Part shown: positions 24,016 through 32,396 of the stretch, one piece after another
Numbering within the stretch: position 1 is the first letter of the stretch
Layout of the letters: every line of letters starts with the position of its first letter
Source of the DNA: an uncultured Lachnospiraceae bacterium
Lineage (GTDB): Bacteria; Bacillota; Clostridia; Lachnospirales; Lachnospiraceae
NCBI GenBank assembly: GCA_902770965.1
Contig: CACXUY010000005.1
Span: forward strand, 91,880-155,879
DNA: 64,000 nucleotides
Direction of reading: 5' to 3'
The notes under the pieces: model-generated
The model's database searches: none
What the model saw: the letters and a program-made list of their open reading frames with translations, nothing else
Told to the model about the DNA's origin: nothing
Position numbers and translations under genes: made by a program

Positions 24016-25986
24016 CTATTCCGATTCTGCTGTTCTCTTAATCCACAAAGCAGGGCGTATGGCCACGCTATCATTATCTACACGATTACCATACCCATTT
24101 ATATTCCCGTCACTTCTAATGGACATGGCATACTTTTTATCGTATCCAGTTGAACGAAGCCACCACCAACATTCACCATTAGAATTGTCCGACCAAGCTC
24201 CCTGTGCTGTGGCATACGTTGTTAGCTCGCATTTTCTCGAATCATCTGAACTCAGATACCTATTAATCTCAGGTATACCAAGCAAGAATACGCCATCAGA
24301 TTTACTTTCTGTCTCAGTTGTAGCGTATTTGATGTCATCATCCGAATCTATTATTACCTTCTGCACTATTGTCCGCTCATTTTTATTGAACGCCTCTTTT
24401 ATGAATGTGCCATTGAGCCATTTTCGCAATGCACAGGTATCCCATACGACATCATTCATCGTATTATTATACTGTTGGCAATCCAATGCTAATTTACTAA
24501 TAACTAAAACAAAACCATCTTCTTCGTCAAGCACCAACCATTCAATGTTTTCCTTTCCATTAGACAAATCGTTATCTTGCTCATAAGAACCGAATATTAA
24601 TGATCCACCTACTTCTGCATTTGAGATCATATAATTTTCGATATCATATTTAAGCCTCTTTTCCTTCTGATCTACCTCAGATAATAGTGTTTTGGCTGCA
24701 TCATAGTTGCCTTCATCTATATGTTTAACCGCCTTATTATATTTTAATCTAGGTATAATAACTGATTGCAGAACTATTGCAAATATAAGACAGAACAGAA
24801 TAATTCCTATTATCAGGATCGGTATCCATACATTATTACCATTGTTCGCAACAACCTCTTCAGGCACCTCATCTTTTGACTCAAGATGAACAGATTTTCT
24901 CCTTTCTTTTATTTCCTCAATTTTCATTTGGCATTCATCAATAAGTTTATCAGCATCTTTATAACCATGGATACTGCCTAGGGACTCTAATGCCTTCTCA
25001 TATCCATCAATACTTCCACTTCCCATATTGAGTTTGGCATCATCGTAACAAATATCTTTTCGAAGACTCTCCGCTTGCTCCAAACAATCTGACGCAAGTT
25101 CACGTGAGTTTTTATAATCGATTATTTTTTGAAGTTCTATGGCTGTTTCTACATAGTATTCAAACTGTTCTTTAAGGTTGGTTCCTTTGTTTGCGCGATT
25201 TTTCTTTTTTATAGCATCATTATAGCACTTGTTTTTTATGTTCTCTTCGATACGTTCTTTAATCACGTCATTGTATCTGATTAATTTCAAACGTAATGAA
25301 TCATCGCAATATTCCAACGCACTGTTATAATCATCATTACCATCAAACGGTTCGTGGCATTCAACAAGTGCTTCAATAGACTGTACATTCAGCCTAGCCA
25401 TCATTCTGCCAAGATGAGCCCGTCCATTCCTGTGATTCTTATCCAACACGCTCTCGCAATACTGTTCCGCAAGAATATATTTCTTTTCTTTCAACAAAGA
25501 AAAGGCGCATTCCAACAATCTTTCGTCATTCCAGACCAATGAGAAGCTGCGCACCATTTTCCATGCAATGTCCTCTGGCTTCCAAAGCTTACTTGTTATT
25601 TTTATCTCTTGCAAACGTAATATATCTGCATATATTGTTTTTAGCTCATCATCAACATCTGATACTGTAACCGTATCTAGCCACAACGCATATCTGACTT
25701 TTTTCTCATTTCTGGCTGCAATATACTCCGTCCACATATACGCATCGGCATCTGAGAATGCATTCTTTGAAACAAAGATAATCACAGCCAAAGATTCAAC
25801 AAGGTTTTTGCTTATTACCGCCTCCCTTTCATAGTCCACAGAAAATCCATGGTCATACCACATAGGCACGCCCATCATATTAAGATAACTTGTTATGCTA
25901 CCTACCTTCTTATTATCTTCCTCTGTATAGCTGATATAATATCGTTCACCTGACTTAATGGGTTCAAAGCCCAGATATTCTGCCAT
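24016..25986 (-). CDS. Membrane-anchored TIR protein with DUF6273-like outer domain (TIR-B)
   Basis: This 656-residue paralogue of TIR-A has the same order of parts. The TIR domain (about 13-105) has ERYYISYTEED, MGVPMWYDHG and MWTEYIAAR (E87 aligned with E86 of TIR-A). A longer helical linker (about 150-370) has LLECAFSLLKEKKYILAEQYCESVL, nearly copied from TIR-A, and further KDA/YKDADKL repeats. A transmembrane helix (386-412) precedes the outer domain, with SYEQDND.SNGKE.IEWLVL, WDTCALRKWLNGTF, WWWLRSTGYD and IRPALWI. Linkers differ more than the end domains. The stop is 29 bp from the TIR-C side neighbour and 70 bp from the four-helix gene, so the genes look co-transcribed. Confidence 0.85.
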   Translation of the reverse strand: MAEYLGFEPIKSGERYYISYTEEDNKKVGSITSYLNMMGVPMWYDHGFSVDYEREAVISKNLVESLAVIIFVSKNAFSDADAYMWTEYIAARNEKKVRYALWLDTVTVSDVDDELKTIYADILRLQEIKITSKLWKPEDIAWKMVRSFSLVWNDERLLECAFSLLKEKKYILAEQYCESVLDKNHRNGRAHLGRMMARLNVQSIEALVECHEPFDGNDDYNSALEYCDDSLRLKLIRYNDVIKERIEENIKNKCYNDAIKKKNRANKGTNLKEQFEYYVETAIELQKIIDYKNSRELASDCLEQAESLRKDICYDDAKLNMGSGSIDGYEKALESLGSIHGYKDADKLIDECQMKIEEIKERRKSVHLESKDEVPEEVVANNGNNVWIPILIIGIILFCLIFAIVLQSVIIPRLKYNKAVKHIDEGNYDAAKTLLSEVDQKEKRLKYDIENYMISNAEVGGSLIFGSYEQDNDLSNGKENIEWLVLDEEDGFVLVISKLALDCQQYNNTMNDVVWDTCALRKWLNGTFIKEAFNKNERTIVQKVIIDSDDDIKYATTETESKSDGVFLLGIPEINRYLSSDDSRKCELTTYATAQGAWSDNSNGECWWWLRSTGYDKKYAMSIRSDGNINGYGNRVDNDSVAIRPALWIKRTAESE

Positions 25987-26014
25987 GATGTTACTCCGCT
26001 TATTGTCTTATTCC

Positions 26015-27496
26015 TTATGAATTCTTTTCTTGCCATTCATTTATAGTTTTTATATTATCACATTCGACTGGATTTAAGTATGACTTTATCAAAATATCCT
26101 GCATTTTAGACGGACACTGATCCCTAACCTTTTCGTACCATTCTCTATCATCATACTTGTTTCTAATGGTTTGAGCGGAAACAGACTCGGCAGTCGGATA
26201 ATATCCATATCTCGCAAGTATTTCGTTTATAGCTATTTGTGACAAAGTTAATCTTTCATCCTTATCATGCGATAAATTGTACAGTTCTTCTTTTGTGATT
26301 ACTCTAGAACTGCTATACGGAAATATAAACTCCGCAGCCGGGACGGTAATACCATTAAAAAGAACCACTTCTTCTATGAGTGTCTGTTCACTTTCCCCTT
26401 GAGCAGACTGTGGTATGACCATCCCACCTTCATACTCTATAAGATAGCCCACTTTGCCATTAAGAGCATCAGGATAATTGGCTGTCAAACCAGTGCTTGT
26501 ATCCATAAAAAACCAATCCGTTTCTACATGCGCAAGTGATACTACATCCTGTGAATGAGAAACATCTTCGGCTCCCACCAGTTTTCCTTCATCTGACATT
26601 TCTCCTGAATACCAATGGGTTACATACCAAGAAGAGGATTCCGCTATGTTCTCAGGAAATATCTCTTCATCGGTATTCTTCCAGTGATATTCGTTTTCAC
26701 CACCTTTGATTCCACCTAAATACACGAAATCTATCATTGAATTTGTTTGGACAGAATAGGTGCTGAGATACTTGGCAACGTAATTAAATTCTAATTCTGA
26801 ATTGATCCATGCCAGATGTCCTCCTCTTTCCAAACACGCATTCCAGGCATCTTCCCAGCCATTATCTGAAGGAACAAAAATGTAGCTATTTATTCGGTCT
26901 CCATCAATAAACGCTTCTTCCGATGCATCCTTATTTAAGTCAAATTCAGAATAGGATGCGGCAATTAAAACTCCAATGAAGATAACAAATAAGAAAAACA
27001 TTGCTACACCAACATCCGATGACGAAGACCTAGAAGTATAACGCCTTAGCAATGGAAATTTTTCTATCATTGTATTGGCAATTTTATCATCAGACCATGT
27101 TTTATCAGATGTTATAAGAGCCTGTTCACTCATAACCCGTGTATACCAAATACTCAATGATGGTTCTACTTCATCAATAGAAAAAGAATCTAGAGAAATC
27201 ACGTATATCTTTTTTTTTAACTTAGATGCCGTTTCGTATTCAAATCTCATAAAACTATCTTTTAAAAAAACTTCCTTGGTCGCAAAAAGAATCATTGCTT
27301 TGCAGTTGCTTATATTCTCACTGATAATCTTTTCAAAATCTTCAGCCATAGGAATTCCATAATCGTACCACATAGGAACGCCCATATCAGATAGATGCCG
27401 AGCAATCCCTCCAATACGCCTTGAATCGTCTCTTCTGTAACTTATGAAATATCGTTCACCTGTAGTTACAGGATAGAAACCTAAATTTGGTGTCAT
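26015..27496 (-). CDS. Membrane-anchored TIR protein with C-type-lectin-like and YARHG outer domains (TIR-C)
   Basis: This 493-residue protein has an N-terminal TIR domain (about 13-105) with ERYFISYRRDD, MGVPMWYDYGIPM, AMILFATKEVF and FMRFEYETASK (E86). One transmembrane helix is at about 162-181. The outer part differs from TIR-A and TIR-B. Residues about 203-356 read as a C-type-lectin-like domain (WEDAWNACLERGGHLAWINSELE, YLGGIKGG, YHWKNTDEE). About 398-458 is a YARHG-like module (LTLSQIAINEILARYGYYP, REWYEK). It lacks the long helical linker. A leading TIR gene of the cluster, it starts after a GGAGAAG site about 235 bp past the restriction gene. Confidence 0.84.
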   Translation of the reverse strand: MTPNLGFYPVTTGERYFISYRRDDSRRIGGIARHLSDMGVPMWYDYGIPMAEDFEKIISENISNCKAMILFATKEVFLKDSFMRFEYETASKLKKKIYVISLDSFSIDEVEPSLSIWYTRVMSEQALITSDKTWSDDKIANTMIEKFPLLRRYTSRSSSSDVGVAMFFLFVIFIGVLIAASYSEFDLNKDASEEAFIDGDRINSYIFVPSDNGWEDAWNACLERGGHLAWINSELEFNYVAKYLSTYSVQTNSMIDFVYLGGIKGGENEYHWKNTDEEIFPENIAESSSWYVTHWYSGEMSDEGKLVGAEDVSHSQDVVSLAHVETDWFFMDTSTGLTANYPDALNGKVGYLIEYEGGMVIPQSAQGESEQTLIEEVVLFNGITVPAAEFIFPYSSSRVITKEELYNLSHDKDERLTLSQIAINEILARYGYYPTAESVSAQTIRNKYDDREWYEKVRDQCPSKMQDILIKSYLNPVECDNIKTINEWQEKNS

Positions 27497-27583
27497 TTCA
27501 CTTCTCCTCTGTATCTAATCGCAACCAATTTCGCCCATCATTTACAATATCAGGTTCATCTTAAATAATATCACCATTGTCCG

Positions 27584-27603
27584 CTAAATTATAGTTAATT
27601 TAG
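27584..27603 (-). promoter_or_regulatory. TATAAT box inside an inverted repeat before the TIR cluster
   Basis: A minus-strand TATAAT (27588-27593) lies within a 7-bp inverted repeat (ctaaatt/aatttag). Position about 90 bases before TIR-C would suit a repressed promoter for the TIR genes. No good -35 box was found, so this is a weak call. Confidence 0.35.
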
Positions 27604-27731
27604 CATTTGCCATCATATTGATCATAATGAAACCATAGATGAATCTACTGCAAATATCAATCGATTATATTATTCTCAGTCGTAAAAGATCATATAAACT
27701 CATAGATAAAAAAAATGTACCTTCCATTATC

Positions 27732-28589
27732 TTATATTGCCAAATCCAAAGGCAAGTCGCTGATATCTTTCAAACGTTTACCTTCCGTTAACACCATCAG
27801 CATCTCCAATGCGTCCTCCGCCCCTATCTCTTTAACCGCCTCGATCAGTTCATAAAGCGCAAAATGATATACACAATCTATATCACCCGTCCCAAGCGCT
27901 AATGAGGCAATTCTCGCGGGCATCGGCTCGCCTGTAACCACAACGATATGAGGGAGCTTCCCTTTTCTGTTGCGGATCAGGTTAAGTGCTTCAGTCCTGC
28001 TGTTTTGAGCGCGGTCAGACCGCATGGTCCATTTTGCCGAAACAGATGCATGAAGGATCGGAAGACCGCCATTTTTAGCTCTTAGATCAGCCATATTGCA
28101 AACGTTGTCGTCTACGAAAACCTCAGTGCGATTTATCTCCTCATCTGGTTCAGCATCGCGATACACAACAACATCCGGTGTCACCATATAATCATTTCCC
28201 ATACTCGCTGCAAGCTTGCTGTCATAAGCCATCAATCTTGTCAGATATTCCAAGTGTTCGTACTGAGAGAAGCTGCTTGTTTTCATGGAATTTCTGTTTC
28301 CAAGCTTTGTGATCGTCCATTTCCCCGGACGCAGATGCTGTAATTTCGGAAATGTTGCAGCTAAAAATTCCATATTCAGCTGTTCAAATTTCGCTCCTGA
28401 TGTCTGACCCACTGCTTTCTCATGTGTATCAGCCATCAGCCTCCTTGCTATCCCGGCTGCAATAGATATTGAAAGCTTTGATGCTTTGTCTGCATTACTT
28501 GGAATGCCATTCTTATCCATTGTCAGAACTCCTTCGCGAAGAAGCCTTTCATGGTATTTTTTTCTTTCTATCGCTATCAGACCATCCAT
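27732..28589 (-). CDS. Type II restriction endonuclease, NgoMIV-like
   Basis: This 285-residue protein matches the NgoMIV/Cfr10I group of PD-(D/E)xK nucleases. The catalytic residues sit at expected positions: P138-D139 in VTPDVVVYRD, K186 in SAKWTMRSDRAQ, and E200 in NSRTEALNLIRNRKG. The final LGTGDIDCVYHFALYELIEAV is also typical. NgoMIV cuts GCCGGC; that this one does so is inferred from family. GCCGGC sites occur in the window (for example near 57664 and 58978), so the partner methylase must protect them. It begins on the last base of the methylase stop codon, so translation is coupled, methylase first. Confidence 0.9.
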   Translation of the reverse strand: MDGLIAIERKKYHERLLREGVLTMDKNGIPSNADKASKLSISIAAGIARRLMADTHEKAVGQTSGAKFEQLNMEFLAATFPKLQHLRPGKWTITKLGNRNSMKTSSFSQYEHLEYLTRLMAYDSKLAASMGNDYMVTPDVVVYRDAEPDEEINRTEVFVDDNVCNMADLRAKNGGLPILHASVSAKWTMRSDRAQNSRTEALNLIRNRKGKLPHIVVVTGEPMPARIASLALGTGDIDCVYHFALYELIEAVKEIGAEDALEMLMVLTEGKRLKDISDLPLDLAI

Positions 28590-29518
28590 CAGGTCAATAC
28601 CTCCTTTATTTTTTTCCCTACCGCCTCCGCTACAGGCGGCGGAAATGCATTACCGATCATACGGCAGGCCGCTGTCTTTCTTTTCCCAAAATCCCACTCA
28701 TCGGGGAAGCCCTGTATCCTTGCGATCATACGAGGAGTCAACCTTGGCATACCGACAAAATCCTGATCGGGGGCTTCATTTGCAACTCCGAGACCATCTA
28801 CTCCCAGCTCCATCCATGCTTTACGAGCCCTCACCGGTCCGAGATCTGGTCCTCCATGTTTCTTTGACCCTCCAACTATTGTTGGCGCGATTTTATCGGC
28901 ACCTTCTATCCACGCATCCGCCCCCGTCCATCCTTTTTCTTTCATCAGATCTCCAATTGTCTCTCCTACCGTTTTTGTCAAATCAGGACGAGGTTCTGGA
29001 TATGAAAATTCTTTATCTATGTCCTTTCTTATCCCTACGATCACAATTCGAGGCCGAAGCTGAGGAACGCCATAATCCGAAGCCTGCATGAGCCTGATCT
29101 TTGCGTAATAGCCTAGCCTATCTAACTGGTCAAATATATTCTTTCTGTATTCTTCAAAAGCAGGATCAAGAAAGCCTCTAACATTCTCAATCATCACCGC
29201 GCGAGGGACGATTTCTTCAACAAGCCGCAGCATTTCAGGAAAAAGATCCCTCTCGTCATCAGCACCAAGCTGTTTCCCGGCAACCGAAAAAGGCGGACAT
29301 GGGACTCCGCCAGCCAATAAATCCACTTTGAAACGATACGGCCAGCCATCGAATTCTTTTACATCACCGCATATCACATTCCATTCCGGTCGATTGCGTT
29401 TCAGCGTCTCACAATAGTCTTTTTCATATTCTACCAGAGCGATATGATGGAATCCCGCCTGTGACAGCCCTAATGCTTGACCACCGGCTCCCGCACAAAT
29501 CTCAACACTTGTAAGCAT
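28589..29518 (-). CDS. DNA (cytosine-5-)-methyltransferase
   Basis: This 309-residue C5 methylase is the partner of the downstream nuclease. Motif I is SVEICAGAGGQALGLSQAGF, the catalytic Cys74 is in GGVPCPPFS, and MIENVRGF, QLRPRIVIVG and a C-terminal RMIGNAFPPPVAEAVG complete the core motifs. The target-recognition part between about 185 and 255 is short. It methylates cytosine in the nuclease's site, probably GCCGGC, by inference from the partner. The methylase is translated before the nuclease, which is protective on entry to a new host. It follows the histidine kinase gene by 90 bp, with part of a dispersed repeat in between. Confidence 0.93.
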   Translation of the reverse strand: MLTSVEICAGAGGQALGLSQAGFHHIALVEYEKDYCETLKRNRPEWNVICGDVKEFDGWPYRFKVDLLAGGVPCPPFSVAGKQLGADDERDLFPEMLRLVEEIVPRAVMIENVRGFLDPAFEEYRKNIFDQLDRLGYYAKIRLMQASDYGVPQLRPRIVIVGIRKDIDKEFSYPEPRPDLTKTVGETIGDLMKEKGWTGADAWIEGADKIAPTIVGGSKKHGGPDLGPVRARKAWMELGVDGLGVANEAPDQDFVGMPRLTPRMIARIQGFPDEWDFGKRKTAACRMIGNAFPPPVAEAVGKKIKEVLT

Positions 29519-29563
29519 ATATGATAAGCACTCCTTATAATCGGCAATTGTAATAAATCAGTC

Positions 29564-29607
29564 CCCCTAGAATAACTGTTAAAATGCATGACGAAGAGCC
29601 TGCACTT
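29564..29607. repeat. Dispersed element, copy 2 (half of the 7368 palindrome)
   Basis: About 84 percent of 44 bases match the left half of the 71-bp palindrome at 7368-7438. Here the second arm is missing and the sequence ends directly at the histidine kinase stop codon. Confidence 0.6.
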
Positions 29608-29608
29608 A

Positions 29609-30901
29609 TTATTTTTCAGGAATCCGGACAGTGAACCGGATCTTGCCATCCTTGCTGCCGGCCTCGATGCTTCCGCCGTGCATCCTGGCCACTGCCTTTG
29701 CTATGGAAAGCCCCAGACCATAGTGGTTTCCCTCACTGTTCCGGACCTCATCAGCCCGATAGAAACGGTCAAAAAGATGCTCGAGCTTCTCTGGCGGAAT
29801 ATCATCGCCCTCATTTACCACACTGAGGACAACCGCATGGGCCTGCTTTTTTAACGACAGCTCAATCTCTCTGCCTGTCGAATGCCTGACCGCATTGTCA
29901 AGCAGGATGGAAACAAGCTGCGCCAGCTGGACCTGGTTGCCTGTAAAGCGGATCCCGTCATCAATATCGCTCCGTATTATTTTCCCCTGATCGAAGGCCA
30001 GACTTTCAAACGCAAGCACTTCTCCTGTTACAACGCGTGAAAAATCGACCGGCTCCATGGTGGCATCGCTGTTTTCGGCTCTGGAAAGATCCAGCAGCTG
30101 TTTCACAAGGTCTCCCATCCGCTCGTTCTCATACTGAATATTTGAAAGCCACTCATTCTCCCCAAGCTCCCTTGAAAGCAGCTCAAGGTTCGCCCCTATC
30201 ACCGCAACCGGAGTCTTAAGTTCATGGCTGGCATCGGAAATGAACCGCTTCTGCTGCCGGTCATTTTCCTCGAGTGGACGTATGATCTGTTTCGAAAGAT
30301 AGAGAGAGATGAAAAACAGCAGGACTATAGCGGCGCTTCCTACGATCAGGACATTGCGAAGCAGCGTTTTTAATCCGCTCTCGGACACCGTGTTATCCAT
30401 AAGCGCTACAAGGGTGTATCCGTCACGTCGGCTTACGCTGTATGAAAGATTCCCCCGCCTTCCGGAGGCTGCACCTCCCTCCAGAATATCCCTCGCAATC
30501 TCAACCAGGTCATCCTCGCCATATACAGACTTTTCTCCTGTATCCACGGCAAGTACAGTGCCGTCGTCATCCAGTGCCACCGAGTAAAATGTGGAGAGCT
30601 GAAAGTCCGGTCTTTCGTCAAGCGGCGGTCTTCCCTGATCCGGACGAAGGACGGGCATACCCTGTCCGCTGACTTCGGCCGTGTCCATGTCGTCTCTTCG
30701 AAGCTCAGGCATGAGCCTGTCCTGTACATCCTGCGGATCTCCCAGGAAAAATAACTCTACGTAACGTTCCAGCATCTTAGAATTACGCATCCTGACCTCA
30801 CGATAACTGGCAAACATGATTACAGACAGCGTAACTGCAAACAAAAGGATGAGCGACCCCATGATCGATATTATGATTTTTTTCCGTGATCGTCTAAACA
30901 T
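29609..30901 (-). CDS. Sensor histidine kinase without an adjacent response regulator
   Basis: This 430-residue protein has a membrane helix at about 9-31, an extracytoplasmic domain (about 32-180), and a second helix (about 183-203). A HisKA domain with phosphorylated H226 in SDASHELKTPVAVI follows. A HATPase_c domain holds N-box LLDNAVRHS, FDRFYRADE and the G boxes YGLGLSIAKAVARMHGG. It should autophosphorylate and pass phosphate to a response regulator, but none is encoded nearby. The DNA upstream, where a regulator usually lies, is non-coding and contains a methylase stub. It may be an orphan that lost its partner, or act with a distant one. The signal is not readable. Confidence 0.92.
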   Translation of the reverse strand: MFRRSRKKIIISIMGSLILLFAVTLSVIMFASYREVRMRNSKMLERYVELFFLGDPQDVQDRLMPELRRDDMDTAEVSGQGMPVLRPDQGRPPLDERPDFQLSTFYSVALDDDGTVLAVDTGEKSVYGEDDLVEIARDILEGGAASGRRGNLSYSVSRRDGYTLVALMDNTVSESGLKTLLRNVLIVGSAAIVLLFFISLYLSKQIIRPLEENDRQQKRFISDASHELKTPVAVIGANLELLSRELGENEWLSNIQYENERMGDLVKQLLDLSRAENSDATMEPVDFSRVVTGEVLAFESLAFDQGKIIRSDIDDGIRFTGNQVQLAQLVSILLDNAVRHSTGREIELSLKKQAHAVVLSVVNEGDDIPPEKLEHLFDRFYRADEVRNSEGNHYGLGLSIAKAVARMHGGSIEAGSKDGKIRFTVRIPEK

Positions 30902-31189
30902 CTTTCACCCTCAACTCATATCTCAGATCCATCAAGACTGTTTGATCCCTATGTTCATCGCCGCCATGATCCATCACCGAGGAAAGCAATTGTACGAACA
31001 CATCCTGTCCTTACCGCTGTCGATAAACCATGGTTCCGTCTGAGTGAAAACAGATGACGGAAATGAGACCAGACGAACATCAAATTTCAGCGACGGCTCA
31101 ACCCTGGAACTTGCGCTGTGTATTCTCATTGATATCTGCCATCCTTCATCACAGACAACCTCTGCCTTGCTCCAGTTCTGATGAGTTTT

Positions 31190-31303
31190 TCAAGCATCCT
31201 TGTCAAAGTCATTCGCCCATATAGTTTTGAAGCCGGCTTGCTCGAAACCGATATCTAAGCCGCCCGCACCGCAAAACAGGCTCACGGCTGTGAACTCTCT
31301 CAT
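31190..31303 (-). pseudogene. Stub of a DNA cytosine-5 methyltransferase
   Basis: Thirty-seven codons follow a good ribosome site (AAAGGAG about ten bases upstream). The peptide contains [19 protein letters not shown] then [10 protein letters not shown], which is motif I and motif II of C5 DNA methylases, and then stops at TGA. Nothing that looks like the remaining motifs (PCQ/PCP, ENV, QxRxR) is found downstream in any frame. It is therefore the 5' end of a lost methylase, different from the intact one at 28589 (motif I there reads EICAGAGGQALGL). Confidence 0.75.
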
Positions 31304-31468
31304 CTGTATATGCTCCTTTTGTTTCTTTTCATGAGTCTTTCTTATTAACCGTCTCTGCAATTAGAGGCTCAGAAGCCAACGCTCCGACTCCACCGATGTC
31401 TGTCTTGTCGCTGTCTTGCCGATTTATTCATCTTAACATAGTATAAGCTTACAAGAAGTAATAATCAA

Positions 31469-31602
31469 CATGAAGAAGCCATTATGGTTGTGTCTGGAGT
31501 AATCGGATTGTTGACATCATATTTTAACGTTGTAACTAATTGTCGTCCAATATGCTGTTAATCGCATTGCTGAAGCTCCTCGATAAAAAGAGCAAGAGGA
31601 AA
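31469..31602 (+). pseudogene. Broken small holin-like toxin gene, copy 1
   Basis: One frame reads HEEAIMVVSGVIGLLTSYFN and then stops. In another frame the sequence continues NMLLIALLKLLDKKSKRK. Joined, they resemble the small Bacillota peptides annotated as putative holin-like toxins (YExIM-type start, hydrophobic helix, basic LDKR-type tail). No in-frame start codon is present and a frameshift separates the halves, so it is likely dead. Family assignment is from memory of the pattern only. Confidence 0.4.
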
Positions 31603-31685
31603 ATCGAGGGTTCAGTTCACCTGCTCTATTTACCTCTCACCTTTGGTCTGCGCAAGTATATTGGATGCTTTGTCTCATTATGTGC

Positions 31686-32396
31686 TTACTTGTGTAATAT
31701 TATATTCTTCTGTACCGGCATTCCGGTCAGATAGAGCATTCGAGGCAGGTCTTCAATGTGATTCCAGGAGTATTCTGTAAAATATCGCTTATCGAGATTG
31801 AAGACTAGCCTCACATTGCATTCATCGCCATCATAGAATCTGATGCCCGTAGTTCCGTTCGCATAAGGATTTTCTTCATAATACAGCTCTGTATTCTGTC
31901 CATTATAATAATCCTGCCCACACATGAAAAATGCCCCCATATTTACATCCATATAAGGCTCTCCCACCATCAGAGCTTCATTCCTCTGCGCTTCATTCGC
32001 CTGCACATCATCCTTCTGTGCCTCATTATTCTGTGCCTCATCCTTCTGCTCTTCAGTTGCCCGGTACCGCACATTTATATCCACGATACATATTCTGTCT
32101 GTCAGATAACCAAAATCGTCTTCTGACAGCCCCTTTTCCTGTAAATATGCATCCGTATCCATAATCTTGTAGTTATTCGCACATATGGATACTCCGTCAT
32201 AATAGTCCCCGTAGCAGTAATTATTTCCCAGATCCACAAATGTATTCATCGGATAATTCTCAATCGGCACAAGATCTCTTGACTTGAGCTTATGGTTATA
32301 TGTAACTACCCATATCAGCCATGCAGCAAAAATCAGAATCAGAAGCAGAGATAATAGAACCATCATGATTGATAGTGAACGTTTTTTATTTTTCAT
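31686..32396 (-). CDS. Membrane-anchored protein of unknown function at the end of the ABC operon
   Basis: This 236-residue protein has one N-terminal transmembrane helix (about 10-32) and then an outside domain with an acidic, glutamine-rich repeat (EEQKDEAQNNEAQKDDVQANEAQRNEA) in the middle. Nothing in it matches a family I know. It starts inside the last 11 bases of the ABC ATPase gene, so it is translated as part of that operon. A role with the transporter or in immunity is possible but unsupported. Confidence 0.75.
   Translation of the reverse strand: MKNKKRSLSIMMVLLSLLLILIFAAWLIWVVTYNHKLKSRDLVPIENYPMNTFVDLGNNYCYGDYYDGVSICANNYKIMDTDAYLQEKGLSEDDFGYLTDRICIVDINVRYRATEEQKDEAQNNEAQKDDVQANEAQRNEALMVGEPYMDVNMGAFFMCGQDYYNGQNTELYYEENPYANGTTGIRFYDGDECNVRLVFNLDKRYFTEYSWNHIEDLPRMLYLTGMPVQKNIILHK

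Larger units (their letters stand above)
30902..31685. other. 784-bp degraded region between the kinase and the ABC operon
   Basis: No intact gene is supported. It contains a 37-codon stub of a DNA methylase (31190-31303, minus) and a broken small toxin-like gene (31469-31602, plus). The sequence between 30902 and 31190 has stops in all frames that would fit a response regulator. This looks like a decayed insertion or deletion boundary. Confidence 0.65.
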
